A stretch of DNA of 64,000 nt. Source: Pleomorphomonas koreensis DSM 23070 (lineage in GTDB: Bacteria > Pseudomonadota > Alphaproteobacteria > Rhizobiales > Pleomorphomonadaceae). Both the position numbers and the translations under genes were made by a program. Below the pieces are notes generated by a model. That model was not told the origin of the DNA. It searched no databases and saw nothing but the letters and a program-made list of their open reading frames with translations. The DNA is taken from contig NZ_AULH01000012.1 of the NCBI RefSeq assembly GCF_000425185.1, positions 1 through 64,000 on the forward strand, read 5' to 3'. This document shows positions 8,609 to 17,997 of this stretch, one piece after another. Position 1 is the stretch's first letter. Every line of letters starts with the position of its first letter.

Positions 8609-10123
8609 ATGAGCGACAGTTACGAAAACGACGGCAAGGCCCACGAGCAGTACATCACCGAGGTCCTCGCCCAGTATCCGGAAAAGTTTGCCAAACGGCG
8701 CAAGAAGCACCTCTCCGTTGCTAAGGCAGTGGAAGCCGAGCCGGATGCGCCGGTTGGCGAGGAAGGCCCGCTGCTGACCGAGTGCGACGTCAAGTCGAAC
8801 ATCAAGTCGATCCCCGGTGTCATGACCATCCGTGGCTGCGCCTATGCCGGCTCGAAGGGCGTGGTGTGGGGACCGGTCAAGGACATGGTCCACATCAGCC
8901 ATGGTCCGGTCGGTTGCGGTCAGTATTCCTGGTCGCAGCGCCGCAACTACTACGTCGGCACCACTGGTATCGACGCTTTCGGCACCATGCAGATCACCTC
9001 CGACTTCCAGGAGAAGGACATCGTCTTTGGCGGCGACAAGAAGCTCGACAAGGTGATCGACGAAATCGAAGAGATGTTCCCGCTCAACGGCGGCATCTCC
9101 GTGCAGTCCGAATGCCCGATCGGCTTGATCGGCGATGACATCGAAGCCGTCTCCCGCCGCAAGGGCAAGGAGATCGGCAAGACCATCGTTCCCGTCCGTT
9201 GCGAAGGCTTCCGTGGCGTGTCTCAGTCGCTCGGTCACCACATCGCCAACGACGCCATCCGCGACTGGGTGCTCGACAAGAGCGCCGAGGCGGAATGGGA
9301 GGCCGGTCCCTACGACGTCAACATCGTCGGCGACTACAACATCGGCGGCGACGCCTGGGCTTCGCGCCGCCTGCTCGAAGAGATGGGGCTGCGCATCTGC
9401 GGCAACTGGTCGGGCGATGCCACGCTCGCCGAGATGGAGCGCGCGCCCAAGGCCAAGCTCAACCTCATCCACTGCTACCGCTCGATGAACTATATCTGCC
9501 GGCACATGGAGGAGAAGTACGGTGTTCCGTGGATGGAATACAATTTCTTCGGCCCGTCGCAGATCGCCGCCAGCCTGCGCAAGATCGCCAAGCATTTCGG
9601 TCCGGAGATCGAGGCCAAGGCCGAGGAAGTCATCGCCAAATACAAGCCGCTAGTGGATGGCATTCTGGAAAAGTATACCCCGCGCCTCGCGGGCAAGAAG
9701 GTCATGCTTTACGTCGGCGGTCTCCGGCCGCGCCACGTCATGACCGCCTACGAAGATCTCGGCATGGAGATCGCCGGCACGGGCTACGAGTTCGCTCACA
9801 ACGACGACTACCAGCGCACCGGCCACTACGCCAAGCCGGGCACCCTGATCTATGACGACGTCACCGGCTACGAGCTTGAGAAGTTCGTCGAGAAGATCCG
9901 GCCGGATCTCGTCGGTTCAGGCATCAAGGAAAAGTATCCCGTCCAGAAGATGGGCATCCCCTTCCGTCAGATGCATTCCTGGGACTATTCGGGCCCCTAC
10001 CACGGCTATGATGGCTTCGCCATTTTCGCCCGCGACATGGACCTCGCCATCAACAATCCGGTCTGGGACCTGTTCGATGCTCCCTGGACCGACGGTGGTG
10101 AACTCCTCGCCGCTGCCGAGTGA
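8609..10123 (+). CDS. nifD: Nitrogenase MoFe protein alpha chain NifD
   Basis: Alpha subunit of the N2-reducing MoFe protein, 504 residues. P-cluster ligands are Cys77 (RGCAYAG), Cys103 (GPVGCGQY) and Cys169 (SECPIG). FeMo-co ligands are Cys289 (IHCYRSMNY) and His456 (QMHSWDYSG). The substrate-site residues equivalent to Azotobacter Gln191 and His195 are Gln206 and His210 (GVSQSLGHH). The ATG at 8609 is preferred over upstream in-frame codons that run through the nifH-nifD hairpin. All Mo-nitrogenase determinants are present, so this is the genuine nitrogenase and the proper contrast to the related protein at 29742. Confidence 0.98.
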   Translation: MSDSYENDGKAHEQYITEVLAQYPEKFAKRRKKHLSVAKAVEAEPDAPVGEEGPLLTECDVKSNIKSIPGVMTIRGCAYAGSKGVVWGPVKDMVHISHGPVGCGQYSWSQRRNYYVGTTGIDAFGTMQITSDFQEKDIVFGGDKKLDKVIDEIEEMFPLNGGISVQSECPIGLIGDDIEAVSRRKGKEIGKTIVPVRCEGFRGVSQSLGHHIANDAIRDWVLDKSAEAEWEAGPYDVNIVGDYNIGGDAWASRRLLEEMGLRICGNWSGDATLAEMERAPKAKLNLIHCYRSMNYICRHMEEKYGVPWMEYNFFGPSQIAASLRKIAKHFGPEIEAKAEEVIAKYKPLVDGILEKYTPRLAGKKVMLYVGGLRPRHVMTAYEDLGMEIAGTGYEFAHNDDYQRTGHYAKPGTLIYDDVTGYELEKFVEKIRPDLVGSGIKEKYPVQKMGIPFRQMHSWDYSGPYHGYDGFAIFARDMDLAINNPVWDLFDAPWTDGGELLAAAE

Positions 10124-10260
10124 CCCGATGCGTTGCTCCTTCCCCCGAGGAAAGGGGCTCCTCGAAGACTGCTTCCCTTCACCGCGCGCCTGTCGCGTGA
10201 CCGATACTCCTATGCCCGTCTGGCCGCCGTATGGCGCGGCGCGGGCGATGAGGTCAGACA

Positions 10261-11802
10261 ATGCCCCAGTCAGCCGAAAAGATCCTCGACCATGGTCCCC
10301 TGTTCCGCGAGCCGGAATATCAGGAGATGTTCGCCCGCAAGAAGGCCTGCGATGGTGCCGCCAGTGTCGATGCGACGGCCCTTCAGTCCGAGTACACCAA
10401 GGGCTGGGAATACCGGGAGAAGAACTTCGCCCGTGAGGCGCTGGTGATCAACCCGGCCAAGGCCTGCCAACCGCTCGGCGCCGTGTTCGCGGCCGCCGGC
10501 TTCGAGAAGACCATGAGCTTCGTCCATGGCTCGCAGGGTTGCGCCGCCTACTTCCGCTCGCATCTCTCCCGCCACTTCAAGGAGCCCTGCACGGCGGTCT
10601 CCTCGTCGATGACCGAGGATGCGGCGGTATTCGGCGGTCTCAACAACATGATCGACGGCTTGGCCAACTGCTATTCGCTCTATCAGCCGAAGATGATCAC
10701 CGTCTCTACCACCTGCATGGCCGAAGTCATCGGTGACGACCTCTTTGGCTTCATCGGCAACGCCAAGGCCAAGGGCTCGGTGCCGGAAGACTTCGACGTG
10801 CCCTTCGCGCATACGCCGTCCTTCGTCGGCAGTCACATCGATGGCTACGACAACGCCATCAAGGGCATTCTGGAGCACTTCTGGAAGGACAATGCGGCCG
10901 CCGCCGGCTCGTCCGATACCATCAATATCGTTCCGGGCTTCGATGGCTTCTGCGTCGGCAACAACCGCGAGCTTGCCCGCATCCTCGGTCTGATAGGCGT
11001 CAGCTACACCTTCATTGGCGATGCCGCCGATCAGTTCGACACTCCATCGGATGGCGAATATCGCATGTATGATGGCGGCACCACCATCGACGAGCTGAAG
11101 GCTGCCAAGGGCGCCAAGGCGACCATCGCTCTGCAGCAGTGGAACAGCCGCAAGACGCTGGAATATGCGGAGAGCGTTGGCCAGCAGACCGCCAGCTTCC
11201 ACTACCCGCTCGGCATCAGGGCCACCGACGATCTCCTCATCAAGGTCTCCGCCTTGAGCGGCAAGGCCATTCCGGAAGCTCTCCGCCTGGAGCGTGGCCG
11301 TCTCGTCGATGCCATGGCCGACAGCCAGGCCCATCTGCACGGCAAGCGCTACGCCATCTTCGGCGATCCCGATTTCGTCCAGGCGATGGCGCGGTTCACC
11401 CTGGAGACCGGCGGCGAGCCCGTCCATTGCCTGTCCACCAACGGCGGCAAGGAATGGGCGAAGGACATGCAGGCGCTGTTCGACAGCTCGCCCTTCGGCA
11501 AGGCCTGCAAGGCGCACGCTCACAAGGATCTCTGGCACCTGCGGTCGCTGCTGTTCACCGAACCGGTCGATTTCCTGATCGGCAACAGCTACGGCAAGTA
11601 TCTTGAACGCGATACCGGAACGCCGCTCATCCGCCTGACTTTCCCGATCTTCGATCGTCACCACCATCACCGCTTCCCGGTGATCGGCTACCAGGGCGGC
11701 CTCAGGGTTCTGACCGCCATTCTCGACAAGCTGTTCGACAAACTCGACGCCGAGACAAGCATTGCCGGCGATACCGACATCTCCTTCGATCTGACCCGCT
11801 GA
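10261..11802 (+). CDS. nifK: Nitrogenase MoFe protein beta chain NifK
   Basis: Beta subunit of the MoFe protein, 513 residues. P-cluster ligands are Cys69 (AKACQPLGA), Cys94 (SQGCAAYF) and Cys152 ([11 protein letters not shown]). An N-terminal extension of about 55 residues ([15 protein letters not shown]) wraps the alpha subunit in known structures. A 137-bp gap after nifD contains a short CGAGGA/TCCTCG hairpin and no gene. A strong terminator follows at 11827. Confidence 0.98.
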   Translation: MPQSAEKILDHGPLFREPEYQEMFARKKACDGAASVDATALQSEYTKGWEYREKNFAREALVINPAKACQPLGAVFAAAGFEKTMSFVHGSQGCAAYFRSHLSRHFKEPCTAVSSSMTEDAAVFGGLNNMIDGLANCYSLYQPKMITVSTTCMAEVIGDDLFGFIGNAKAKGSVPEDFDVPFAHTPSFVGSHIDGYDNAIKGILEHFWKDNAAAAGSSDTINIVPGFDGFCVGNNRELARILGLIGVSYTFIGDAADQFDTPSDGEYRMYDGGTTIDELKAAKGAKATIALQQWNSRKTLEYAESVGQQTASFHYPLGIRATDDLLIKVSALSGKAIPEALRLERGRLVDAMADSQAHLHGKRYAIFGDPDFVQAMARFTLETGGEPVHCLSTNGGKEWAKDMQALFDSSPFGKACKAHAHKDLWHLRSLLFTEPVDFLIGNSYGKYLERDTGTPLIRLTFPIFDRHHHHRFPVIGYQGGLRVLTAILDKLFDKLDAETSIAGDTDISFDLTR

Positions 11803-11826
11803 CGTCTACCGAGCGCGGACCAAGGG

Positions 11827-11855
11827 CCGGCCCTGGCAGCGGGGCCGGTCTTTTT
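11827..11855 (+). terminator. Rho-independent terminator after nifK
   Basis: A 7-bp stem CCGGCCC/GGGCCGG followed by TCTTTTT, 24 bp after the nifK stop. Confidence 0.85.
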
Positions 11856-11870
11856 CATTTCAGCGTGGTG

Positions 11871-11886
11871 CGTCGCAAACCCGACA
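11871..11886. promoter_or_regulatory. Imperfect NifA site upstream of nifE
   Basis: CGT-N10-ACA (CGTCGCAAACCCGACA) differs from the nifB site only in the first half-site base and two central bases. A second candidate at 11893-11909 is TGT-N11-ACA, one base too long. Either or both may serve the promoter at 11992. Confidence 0.5.
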
Positions 11887-11991
11887 ATGGCGTGTCGGGT
11901 CCCCATACATGCTCGGGCGTTAGGGTTGGGAAGAATAGCGGCGGCGTATAAAACTAATACTATTTCAAAGGCTTGGCGCTGATATCTCCCC

Positions 11992-12006
11992 TGGCATGGC
12001 GCTTGC
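11992..12006 (+). promoter_or_regulatory. Sigma-54 promoter of nifENX
   Basis: TGGCATGGCGCTTGC has GG and GC 10 bp apart, 36 bp before the nifE start. Confidence 0.85.
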
Positions 12007-12042
12007 GATTTCAAAAATAACCACAACACTCGAGAGGCGCCC

Positions 12043-13521
12043 ATGTCCCTCAAGGCCAGAATTGCCAACGCGTTTGACGAACCGGCTTGCCCGACCAATC
12101 GGGAGAAGTCTGAGACGGCGCGCAAGAAGGGATGCTCCAAGCCGCTGACGCCGGGCGCCGCGGCCGGTGGCTGTGCCTTCGACGGTGCCAAGATCGTGCT
12201 GCAGCCGGTGACGGATGTCGCCCACCTGATCCACGGTCCGCTCGCCTGCGAAGGCAACTCCTGGGACAACCGCCATGCCGCGTCGTCCGGTTCCGATCTC
12301 TGGCGGAAGTCGTTTACTACCGATCTCACCGAACTCGACATCGTCATGGGCAATGGCGAGAAGAAGCTGTTCAAGGCGATCCGGACGATCATCGAACGGC
12401 ACGATCCGCCCGCTGTCTTCGTCTACTCCACCTGTGTGACCGCATTGATCGGCGACGACATTGCCGCCGTCTGCAAGCGCGCGGGCGAACGTTTCGGCCG
12501 TCCGGTCGTCCCCGTTGACGCCCCCGGCTTCGTCGGTTCCAAGAATCTCGGCAATCGCCTGGCCGGACAGACGCTTCTCGACCACGTCATCGGCACCATC
12601 GAGCCCGACGATGTCACGCCTTACGACGTCAACATCCTCGGCGAATACAATCTCGTCGGCGAATTCTGGTTCGTGAAGCCGCTGCTCGAAGAACTCGGCA
12701 TCCGCTTGCGCGCCGTCATCCCCGGCGACGCCCGCTATCGCGATATCGCTGCTGCCCATCGCGCCAAGGCGAACATGATGGTCTGCTCGTCGGCGCTGAT
12801 CAATCTCGCGCGCGGCATGCAGGAACGCTGGGGCATCCCCTATTTCGAAGGCTCCTTCTACGGCATCGCCGACACTTCGGCGGCCATTCGCGGCATATGC
12901 GGGCTGCTGGTCGAGCAGGGGGCGCCTGCCGCCCTTCTTGATCGGGCCGACGCGCTGATCGCCCGCGAAGAGGCGATTGCCTGGCGGCGCGTTGCTCCGC
13001 TGAAGCCTCGTCTTGTCGGCAAGCGGGTGCTGCTCAACACCGGCGGCGTCAAGAGCTGGTCGATGGTCGATGCCCTCCAGGAAGCCGGCATGGAGGTGAT
13101 CCGCACCTCGATCAAGAAGTCGACGGAAGAAGACAAGGCGCGAGCGCTCGCCGCGCTCAAGAACGAAAAGCATCTGTTCGATCGGCTGGCGCCGCGCGAG
13201 ATCTACCGGATGCTCGTAGAGGGCGAAGCCGACATCATGCTGTCGGGCAGCCGAACCCAGTTCATTGCCCTCAAGGCAAAGACACCGTGGCTCGACGTCA
13301 ACCAGGAACGCCATCACCCCTACGCCGGCTACGAAGGCTTCGTCGAACTGCTCAAGCGGATCGATCTCGCCGTCAATAGTCCGGTGTTCCCGGCTTTGCG
13401 GACGCCAGCGCCATGGGACGAGGCAGGGGAGTTGATGGCTCAGCCCGACATTCCAGACGAAGTTGCCCACAGCTTCCGCAAGTTCGCGCGTGGCGTTCTC
13501 GAAGATGCCGACGATTGCTGA
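12043..13521 (+). CDS. nifE: FeMo-cofactor scaffold protein NifE
   Basis: Alpha-type subunit of the NifEN scaffold that converts NifB-co to FeMo-co; 492 residues and homologous to NifD. Conserved cysteines are seen in GGCAFDGAK, GPLACEGNSW and STCVTALIGDD. The N-terminal RKKGCSKPLTPGAAAGGC segment is typical of NifE. The start follows GAGAGGC. It heads nifE-nifN-nifX-DUF269-fdxB, whose genes abut or overlap. Confidence 0.96.
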   Translation: MSLKARIANAFDEPACPTNREKSETARKKGCSKPLTPGAAAGGCAFDGAKIVLQPVTDVAHLIHGPLACEGNSWDNRHAASSGSDLWRKSFTTDLTELDIVMGNGEKKLFKAIRTIIERHDPPAVFVYSTCVTALIGDDIAAVCKRAGERFGRPVVPVDAPGFVGSKNLGNRLAGQTLLDHVIGTIEPDDVTPYDVNILGEYNLVGEFWFVKPLLEELGIRLRAVIPGDARYRDIAAAHRAKANMMVCSSALINLARGMQERWGIPYFEGSFYGIADTSAAIRGICGLLVEQGAPAALLDRADALIAREEAIAWRRVAPLKPRLVGKRVLLNTGGVKSWSMVDALQEAGMEVIRTSIKKSTEEDKARALAALKNEKHLFDRLAPREIYRMLVEGEADIMLSGSRTQFIALKAKTPWLDVNQERHHPYAGYEGFVELLKRIDLAVNSPVFPALRTPAPWDEAGELMAQPDIPDEVAHSFRKFARGVLEDADDC

Positions 13522-13531
13522 GGAGACGGCC

Positions 13532-14908
13532 ATGCCTGTGAACGAAGTCCGCTCGCTCTCCACCAATCCGCTCAAGTCGTCGCAACCACTCGGCGCCGCC
13601 TATGCCTTCCTTGGTATCGAAGGGGCCATGCCGCTCCTGCACGGCAGCCAGGGATGCACGGCCTTCGCGCTCGTGTTGTTCGTCCGGCATTTCAAGGAAA
13701 CCATCCCCATCCAGACGACGGCGATGAACGAGGTGTCGACGGTGCTTGGCGGTGCCGATCACCTGGAAGAGGCCATTCTCAACATCCGAACCCGCGCCAA
13801 CCCCCAGCTGATCGGCATCTGCACGACGGCGCTGGTTGAAACACGCGGTGAGGACTTTGCCGCCGATGTCGCCTCGATCATCAATCGCCGCGCTGAAACG
13901 CTTGGCGATTGTCGCGTGGTGTTGGCCGAGACCCCTGATTTCCGCGGCTCGATCGAGGAGGGCTGGAGTGCTGCGGTCACGTCGATGATCGAGGCACTGA
14001 GCCAACCCTCGACCCGACGCGATCCCGAGCGGATCGTCATCCTCGCACCCAGCCACTTCACGGTCGGCGACATCGAAACCTTGCGTCAGACGGTGGAAGC
14101 CTTCGGGCTCGTGCCGGTCATTCTGCCGGACATTTCCAGCTCGCTCGATGGCACGATACCCGACCGCTGGATACCCTCTACCTATGGCGGCACGTCGGTT
14201 GCCGATATCGAGAGCCTGGGCGCCGCCTGTCACTGCATCGCCATTGGCGAGCATATGCGCCGTCCCGCCAAAGCTCTCAGCCGGAAGACCGGCCTTGCCT
14301 ATACCTTGCTGCCGACGTTGACCGGGTTGGCGGCTGCCGATCGCCTGATAACACTGCTCGCCCGTCTGTCCGGCCGTCCCGTCCCTGCCTCGATCCGCCG
14401 CCGCCGCTCACAGTTGCAGGACGCCATGCTGGATGGCCATTTCCATTTCGGCGGACGCCGGATCGCCATCGCCGCCGAGCCCGATCTCCTCTACCAGATG
14501 GCCAGCTTCTTTGCGGAGATGGGGGCGGAAGTCCCGGTTGCCATCGCGTCGACGCCCGACAGTCCCATCCTGGAAGCCGTTCCAGCCGAGGTCACGGTTG
14601 GCGATCTCGGCGACCTTGAGGAGCGTGCGATGGGCGCCGATCTCCTGGTCAGCCATGCCCACGGCCGGCAGGCGTCAGAACGGCTCGGCATTCCGCTCTT
14701 CCGGGTGGGCTTTCCAATTTTCGACCGTCTCGGTGCCCAGCACCGCCGCAGCGCCCTCTACGAGGGAACGCGTGACCTGATCTTCGAGGTAGCGAACACG
14801 CTGATCGCCACCGACCATCACCCCGTCCCCCCTGAAAGCCTCGATCCGCTCCGTAACCGGGAGATGTTCCATGACAGCCGTCCGTCGCCTGAGCCTCGTC
14901 GACACTGA
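13532..14908 (+). CDS. nifN: FeMo-cofactor scaffold protein NifN
   Basis: Beta-type subunit of NifEN, 458 residues. It resembles NifK, with NPLKSSQPLGAAYAFLGIEG, GSQGCTAF and CTTALVETRGEDF. The cysteine equivalent to NifK Cys69 is serine here (KSSQP), consistent with NifEN carrying a simpler cluster. The ATG at 13532 follows AGGAGA; in-frame codons at 13463 and 13505 overlap nifE and are less likely. Its last 38 bp overlap nifX. Confidence 0.95.
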   Translation: MPVNEVRSLSTNPLKSSQPLGAAYAFLGIEGAMPLLHGSQGCTAFALVLFVRHFKETIPIQTTAMNEVSTVLGGADHLEEAILNIRTRANPQLIGICTTALVETRGEDFAADVASIINRRAETLGDCRVVLAETPDFRGSIEEGWSAAVTSMIEALSQPSTRRDPERIVILAPSHFTVGDIETLRQTVEAFGLVPVILPDISSSLDGTIPDRWIPSTYGGTSVADIESLGAACHCIAIGEHMRRPAKALSRKTGLAYTLLPTLTGLAAADRLITLLARLSGRPVPASIRRRRSQLQDAMLDGHFHFGGRRIAIAAEPDLLYQMASFFAEMGAEVPVAIASTPDSPILEAVPAEVTVGDLGDLEERAMGADLLVSHAHGRQASERLGIPLFRVGFPIFDRLGAQHRRSALYEGTRDLIFEVANTLIATDHHPVPPESLDPLRNREMFHDSRPSPEPRRH

Positions 14909-15359
14909 CGCGGCAACCGAAGCCACGCCGCCGCCCGGTGCGGTGCGTGTGGCCATCGCGTCTACCGATCTCAAAGGGCTGAACGCTCACTTCGGTTCCG
15001 CGCCCAAGTTTGCCATCTACGATGTGACGCCTGCCGGCTGGAGCTTCGTCGAGGCCGTCGAGTTCGAAGGCAATACGGAGGGGGATGGGGCCCATCGCAG
15101 CGATGGCGACGACCGCATCACACCGAAGGTCGACGCGCTTACCGGCTGTCATTTGCTGTTCTGCCTGGCGATCGGCGGGCCGGCAGCGGCCAGGGCGGTG
15201 GCGAACCGCATCCACCCGATCAAGGCGCAGGCCGCGACCATCGACGATGTGCTCGAGAAGGTGCGCGTCATGTTGACCGGAGCGCCGCCCCCCTGGCTCC
15301 GCAAGGTGTTGCAGGCCGCTGGCGTCGCTGCCCCCCGACCTGATTTCGAGGACGAATGA
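14871..15359 (+). CDS. nifX: NifX, FeMo-co/NifB-co carrier
   Basis: A 162-residue protein with the dinitrogenase-cofactor binding fold also found at the C-terminus of NifB. It reads VRVAIASTDLKGLNAHFGSAPKFAIYDV at the start of the domain and CHLLFCLAIGGPAAARAV later. Known role: it holds NifB-co or the VK-cluster during transfer to NifEN. It begins inside the end of nifN and overlaps the next gene by 4 bp. Confidence 0.95.
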   Translation: MTAVRRLSLVDTDAATEATPPPGAVRVAIASTDLKGLNAHFGSAPKFAIYDVTPAGWSFVEAVEFEGNTEGDGAHRSDGDDRITPKVDALTGCHLLFCLAIGGPAAARAVANRIHPIKAQAATIDDVLEKVRVMLTGAPPPWLRKVLQAAGVAAPRPDFEDE

Positions 15360-15823
15360 CCATGAGTGAGATAGAGGCTCCACCCGCGGCCCTCGACCAT
15401 CCCTTCGTGAAAATGCTGGCCCGTCTTGTCCGGGCCGCCGATACAAACGGCGTCTGGGATCGCAAGTCTGACGCCGAGGTGCTGGCCGACTTCGTGGTCA
15501 GTCGCGAGGAACGGCGTTCGCGGCCGATCATCGACGATCCCGATCCCGACATCGTCGATCGCGTCGAGGCCTTCTACGGCGCGGTCGGCCTCGCCGCTGA
15601 AGCCGCGACCGGCCGGCTGGCGTCGCCAATACTGAAGCTGAACCACGAGGGCTTTGGTCGTGTGTTGCTCACTGCCGGTCGGCTGGTGGTGGTCTCCAGG
15701 ACGCTGCGTGACGTCCACCGCTTCGGCTTCGACGACTTCGCTGCGCTGGCTGCGGCCGGCGGCAAGCTGGTCGATGAAGCCGCAACCATGATCAGCCGCT
15801 TTCCCGAGGTTGCCGACCTCTGA
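15356..15823 (+). CDS. NifX-associated nitrogen fixation protein (DUF269 family)
   Basis: A 155-residue protein of the DUF269 family that almost always follows nifX. It shows HPFVKMLARLVRAADTNGVWD near the start and FGRVLLTAGRLVVVSRTLRDVHRFGFD later. Its biochemical role is not established. The start overlaps the nifX stop (ATGA); a second ATG two codons on is also possible. Confidence 0.92.
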   Translation: MTMSEIEAPPAALDHPFVKMLARLVRAADTNGVWDRKSDAEVLADFVVSREERRSRPIIDDPDPDIVDRVEAFYGAVGLAAEAATGRLASPILKLNHEGFGRVLLTAGRLVVVSRTLRDVHRFGFDDFAALAAAGGKLVDEAATMISRFPEVADL

Positions 15824-15855
15824 TCCTACCCGAACCATCCGAGCTGGAGATTTAC

Positions 15856-16173
15856 ATGGCCGACTACACGACCCGCGACGGCAGTTCCTGGACGCCGCTC
15901 TTCCTCGTTTCGATCGATGGCGGCGCTTGCATCGGCTGCGCTCGCTGCTTCAAGGTCTGCGATCGCGACGTCATGCACCTCTACGGTGTCGACGACGAAG
16001 GTGAGATCCTCGGCAAGGTGGTCGAGGATGACGACGACGATTTCGACGGCGAACTCAACCGCAAGATCATGGTCGCCGACAACGACGGTGCCTGCATCGG
16101 TTGCAACGCCTGCGCCCGTGTTTGTCCGAAGAACTGCCAGAGCCATGTCGCGCCCGACAAGCTGGCCGCCTGA
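15856..16173 (+). CDS. fdxB: Nif-type ferredoxin III FdxB
   Basis: A 105-residue ferredoxin with two 4Fe-4S motifs, CIGCARCFKVC near residue 26 and CIGCNACARVC near residue 82. They are separated by an acidic stretch (VVEDDDDDFDG). This arrangement is diagnostic for the nif-specific ferredoxin III family encoded after nifENX. It is a likely electron carrier to nitrogenase or cofactor assembly. GGAG lies before the start. Confidence 0.94.
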   Translation: MADYTTRDGSSWTPLFLVSIDGGACIGCARCFKVCDRDVMHLYGVDDEGEILGKVVEDDDDDFDGELNRKIMVADNDGACIGCNACARVCPKNCQSHVAPDKLAA

Positions 16174-16189
16174 AATAACCTGGTCTACG

Positions 16190-16795
16190 TCACCCGAAGG
16201 TCGGAAGAAGCGGCACGACGTTGCCGCTCTCCGTTTCCATCCGGGCAAGCATCTTCTGGCGCCGCCGATCCGTCTCCTGCCACCAGGCACGTACGACGCG
16301 CAGGCGGCAGGCGAGGAGGGTGCCGATGCCGCCGGTAAACCGCAGCCAGGCCTCGACGTCCTCCCGGCGGACGGCTGTCAGAACGGGCAGGCCGAAAGCG
16401 GCCAGGGTTCCGAAGGCGTCGGCATGGCCGCCTCCGGCAATCTCGACCGCGCCGAAGCGGGGGATGAAGGCGAGATCGGCCTGCGCTTCGATGGCCATGC
16501 GGATGCGCCGCGTCGTTGCGGCAATCTCGACCGGGGCGAGGGGGACGCGTGGCCGCTGCCAGCTGTCGCCCGCCAGGAGGTCAGCCACCGTCACCTCTCG
16601 GCTCGGCGGCTCGCTGTCGTCAGGGAGATGGACAATGCCTCCGATCCGGCGCCCGGTCATCTGGAGTTCTTCCGCGAAGAAGGCAAGCAGGTGGTCGATC
16701 GACGCACCCTCGTCGAAGATGATCGCCGCGAGTTCGGAAGCGTTGATCCCGGCGGGGTCGAGAGCCGGAAAGCGATCGAGCAAGCGGCGCGTCAT
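16190..16795 (-). CDS. DUF2478 family protein, possible molybdenum-linked nucleotide-binding protein
   Basis: A 201-residue protein that matches my recollection of the DUF2478 family. It has AAIIFDEGASIDHLLAFFAEEL and RRIGGIVH early, then RRIRMAIEAQADLAFIPRFGAVE and GLPVLTAVRREDVEAWLRFTGG. Members often sit by molybdate transport or nif genes; the function is unknown. The ATG at 16795 follows AGGAG. An in-frame ATG 11 codons upstream lacks a clear ribosome site. It is convergent with fdxB and divergent from the molbindin gene, so it lies inside the nif cluster but outside its main transcripts. Confidence 0.7.
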   Translation of the reverse strand: MTRRLLDRFPALDPAGINASELAAIIFDEGASIDHLLAFFAEELQMTGRRIGGIVHLPDDSEPPSREVTVADLLAGDSWQRPRVPLAPVEIAATTRRIRMAIEAQADLAFIPRFGAVEIAGGGHADAFGTLAAFGLPVLTAVRREDVEAWLRFTGGIGTLLACRLRVVRAWWQETDRRRQKMLARMETESGNVVPLLPTFG

Positions 16796-16918
16796 GGGGG
16801 GCTCCTGGCGGTGCGGGACGGTGACCACCGGTGCCTCGCAAGGGCTGGGCCAATTGCTTCAAGCGTAGTGAGAATTACTATATAACAAACCAGGCTTCAC
16901 AACCCAAAGGAGACGATC

Positions 16919-17131
16919 ATGCGGCTTTCGGCACGTAACATATTGAGGGGCAAGATCGTGGCATTGACTCGAGGCGCCACGACAACCCACGTCAAAGTGG
17001 AGATCGTCGAGGGCATGGTTGTTACCGCCTCGATCACCAACGAAGCAGCCGATGACCTGGGATTGGCCGTCGGCGTCGACGCCGCCGCGATCATCAAGGC
17101 GTCGGATGTGATGATCGGCGTCGACCTGTGA
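16919..17131 (+). CDS. Molbindin-type molybdate-binding protein (single TOBE/Mop domain)
   Basis: A 70-residue protein opening MRLSARNILRGKIVALTRGA and carrying VKVEIVEGMVVTASITNEAADDLGL, the Mop/TOBE fold. Family knowledge: molbindins form hexamers that store molybdate in the cytoplasm. It follows AAAGGAG and sits directly before nifQ, which supports a role in Mo supply for FeMo-co. Confidence 0.88.
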   Translation: MRLSARNILRGKIVALTRGATTTHVKVEIVEGMVVTASITNEAADDLGLAVGVDAAAIIKASDVMIGVDL

Positions 17132-17139
17132 CGTGATCC

Positions 17140-17154
17140 CGGCACGGTCTTTGC
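17140..17154 (+). promoter_or_regulatory. Sigma-54 promoter candidate upstream of nifQ
   Basis: CGGCACGGTCTTTGC has GG and GC 10 bp apart and begins 9 bp after the molbindin stop. The nifQ ATG is about 80 bp downstream. Confidence 0.75.
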
Positions 17155-17200
17155 GCTGCCTTCTTTCAAGTGCCCGGAAATCCGTCAGGCGTCTCTCGTC

Positions 17201-17216
17201 TGTCGGGTTTCCGACA
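17201..17216. promoter_or_regulatory. NifA-type site in the nifQ leader
   Basis: An exact TGT-N10-ACA (TGTCGGGTTTCCGACA) lies about 47 bp downstream of the -12 element and 20 bp before the nifQ ATG, not upstream as usual. Confidence 0.6.
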
Positions 17217-17235
17217 AAATTGAAGGAGGTGACAC

Positions 17236-17865
17236 ATGCCGGCATCAACCTTTGCCCGTCACTACGCGCAGCTCCGCATCGCAGCGGGTCCATCTCGTGA
17301 CCAAACCGAGGCTTTTGACAGCCACGTGCTCGCCGCCGTTCTCGCGGCGGCCCTGACCGAAGCGGAGAAGTCTGGAATCGGCCTTGCCGATGGACTGGGT
17401 CTTTCTCCCGAGGAAATCGGCGGCCTGATTGGCCTTTACTTTCCCCATTATCCCATGACCGGCGTTGAAGACCTCGCGTCGAGCCCGCCCTCGGAAGACG
17501 AAGCTCTTCTTGCCGACTTGCTGCTGGCCCACCGGTCCGGTCCGGAACCGATCGCCGGTTGGCTCGCCGTGCTGATGGCCCGCCGGGCGATGCGGCCCGA
17601 TCATCTCTGGCAGGACCTTGGCCTCAATGACCGCGGTGAGCTCAATCGCCTGCTCGCTCGCCATTTCCGTACATTGCATGCCGGCAACACCGGCAACATG
17701 CGCTGGAAGAAGTACTTCTATCGCGTGCTTTGCGAGGCCGAAGGCTTCTCGCTTTGCACGGCTCCCTCCTGCACCGTCTGCACCGATTTCAACGATTGCT
17801 TTGGTGTCGAGGATGGCCTTAGCCGGCTCGCCGGGCTGCGGCGACGGATCGAAATGGCGGCCTGA
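17236..17865 (+). CDS. nifQ: NifQ, molybdenum donor for FeMo-co
   Basis: A 209-residue protein of the NifQ family. The C-terminal cysteine motif C-X4-C-X2-C-X5-C (CTAPSC, CTVC, CTDFNDC) holds the Mo-Fe-S cluster that NifQ passes to NifEN. Upstream, HLWQDLGLNDRGELNRLLARHF and MRWKKYFYRVLCE are family hallmarks. AAGGAGG precedes the ATG. Confidence 0.95.
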   Translation: MPASTFARHYAQLRIAAGPSRDQTEAFDSHVLAAVLAAALTEAEKSGIGLADGLGLSPEEIGGLIGLYFPHYPMTGVEDLASSPPSEDEALLADLLLAHRSGPEPIAGWLAVLMARRAMRPDHLWQDLGLNDRGELNRLLARHFRTLHAGNTGNMRWKKYFYRVLCEAEGFSLCTAPSCTVCTDFNDCFGVEDGLSRLAGLRRRIEMAA

Positions 17866-17876
17866 TCTGCGGGGCA

Positions 17877-17892
17877 TGTCGGGTTTCCAACA
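17877..17892. promoter_or_regulatory. NifA upstream activator site for the iscA-nifS unit
   Basis: An exact TGT-N10-ACA (TGTCGGGTTTCCAACA) starts about 55 bp before the -24/-12 element. It differs by one base from the site in the nifQ leader. Confidence 0.8.
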
Positions 17893-17932
17893 AAGCGAAT
17901 TACGAGCCTTTTAATTTCAAACGGTTAGCTAG

Positions 17933-17947
17933 TGGCATGCCGTGTGC
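17933..17947 (+). promoter_or_regulatory. Sigma-54 promoter of iscA-nifS-nifVW-draTG
   Basis: TGGCATGCCGTGTGC has GG and GC 10 bp apart, 50 bp before the iscA-like start. Confidence 0.8.
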
Positions 17948-17997
17948 AGAGCGTCTGTCGCCCCGCTTCATCCTCCTGAAGCAAGAAGGACAGAACC

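Noticed and set aside
11893-11909. TGT-N11-ACA upstream of nifE as a NifA site
   Set aside because: Spacer is one base too long for the consensus; mentioned only as a secondary possibility under the CGT-N10-ACA site.
16862-16890. ModE-like AT-rich sequence upstream of the molbindin gene
   Set aside because: ACTATATAAC resembles part of a ModE site, but only one half is present and no clear second half is seen.
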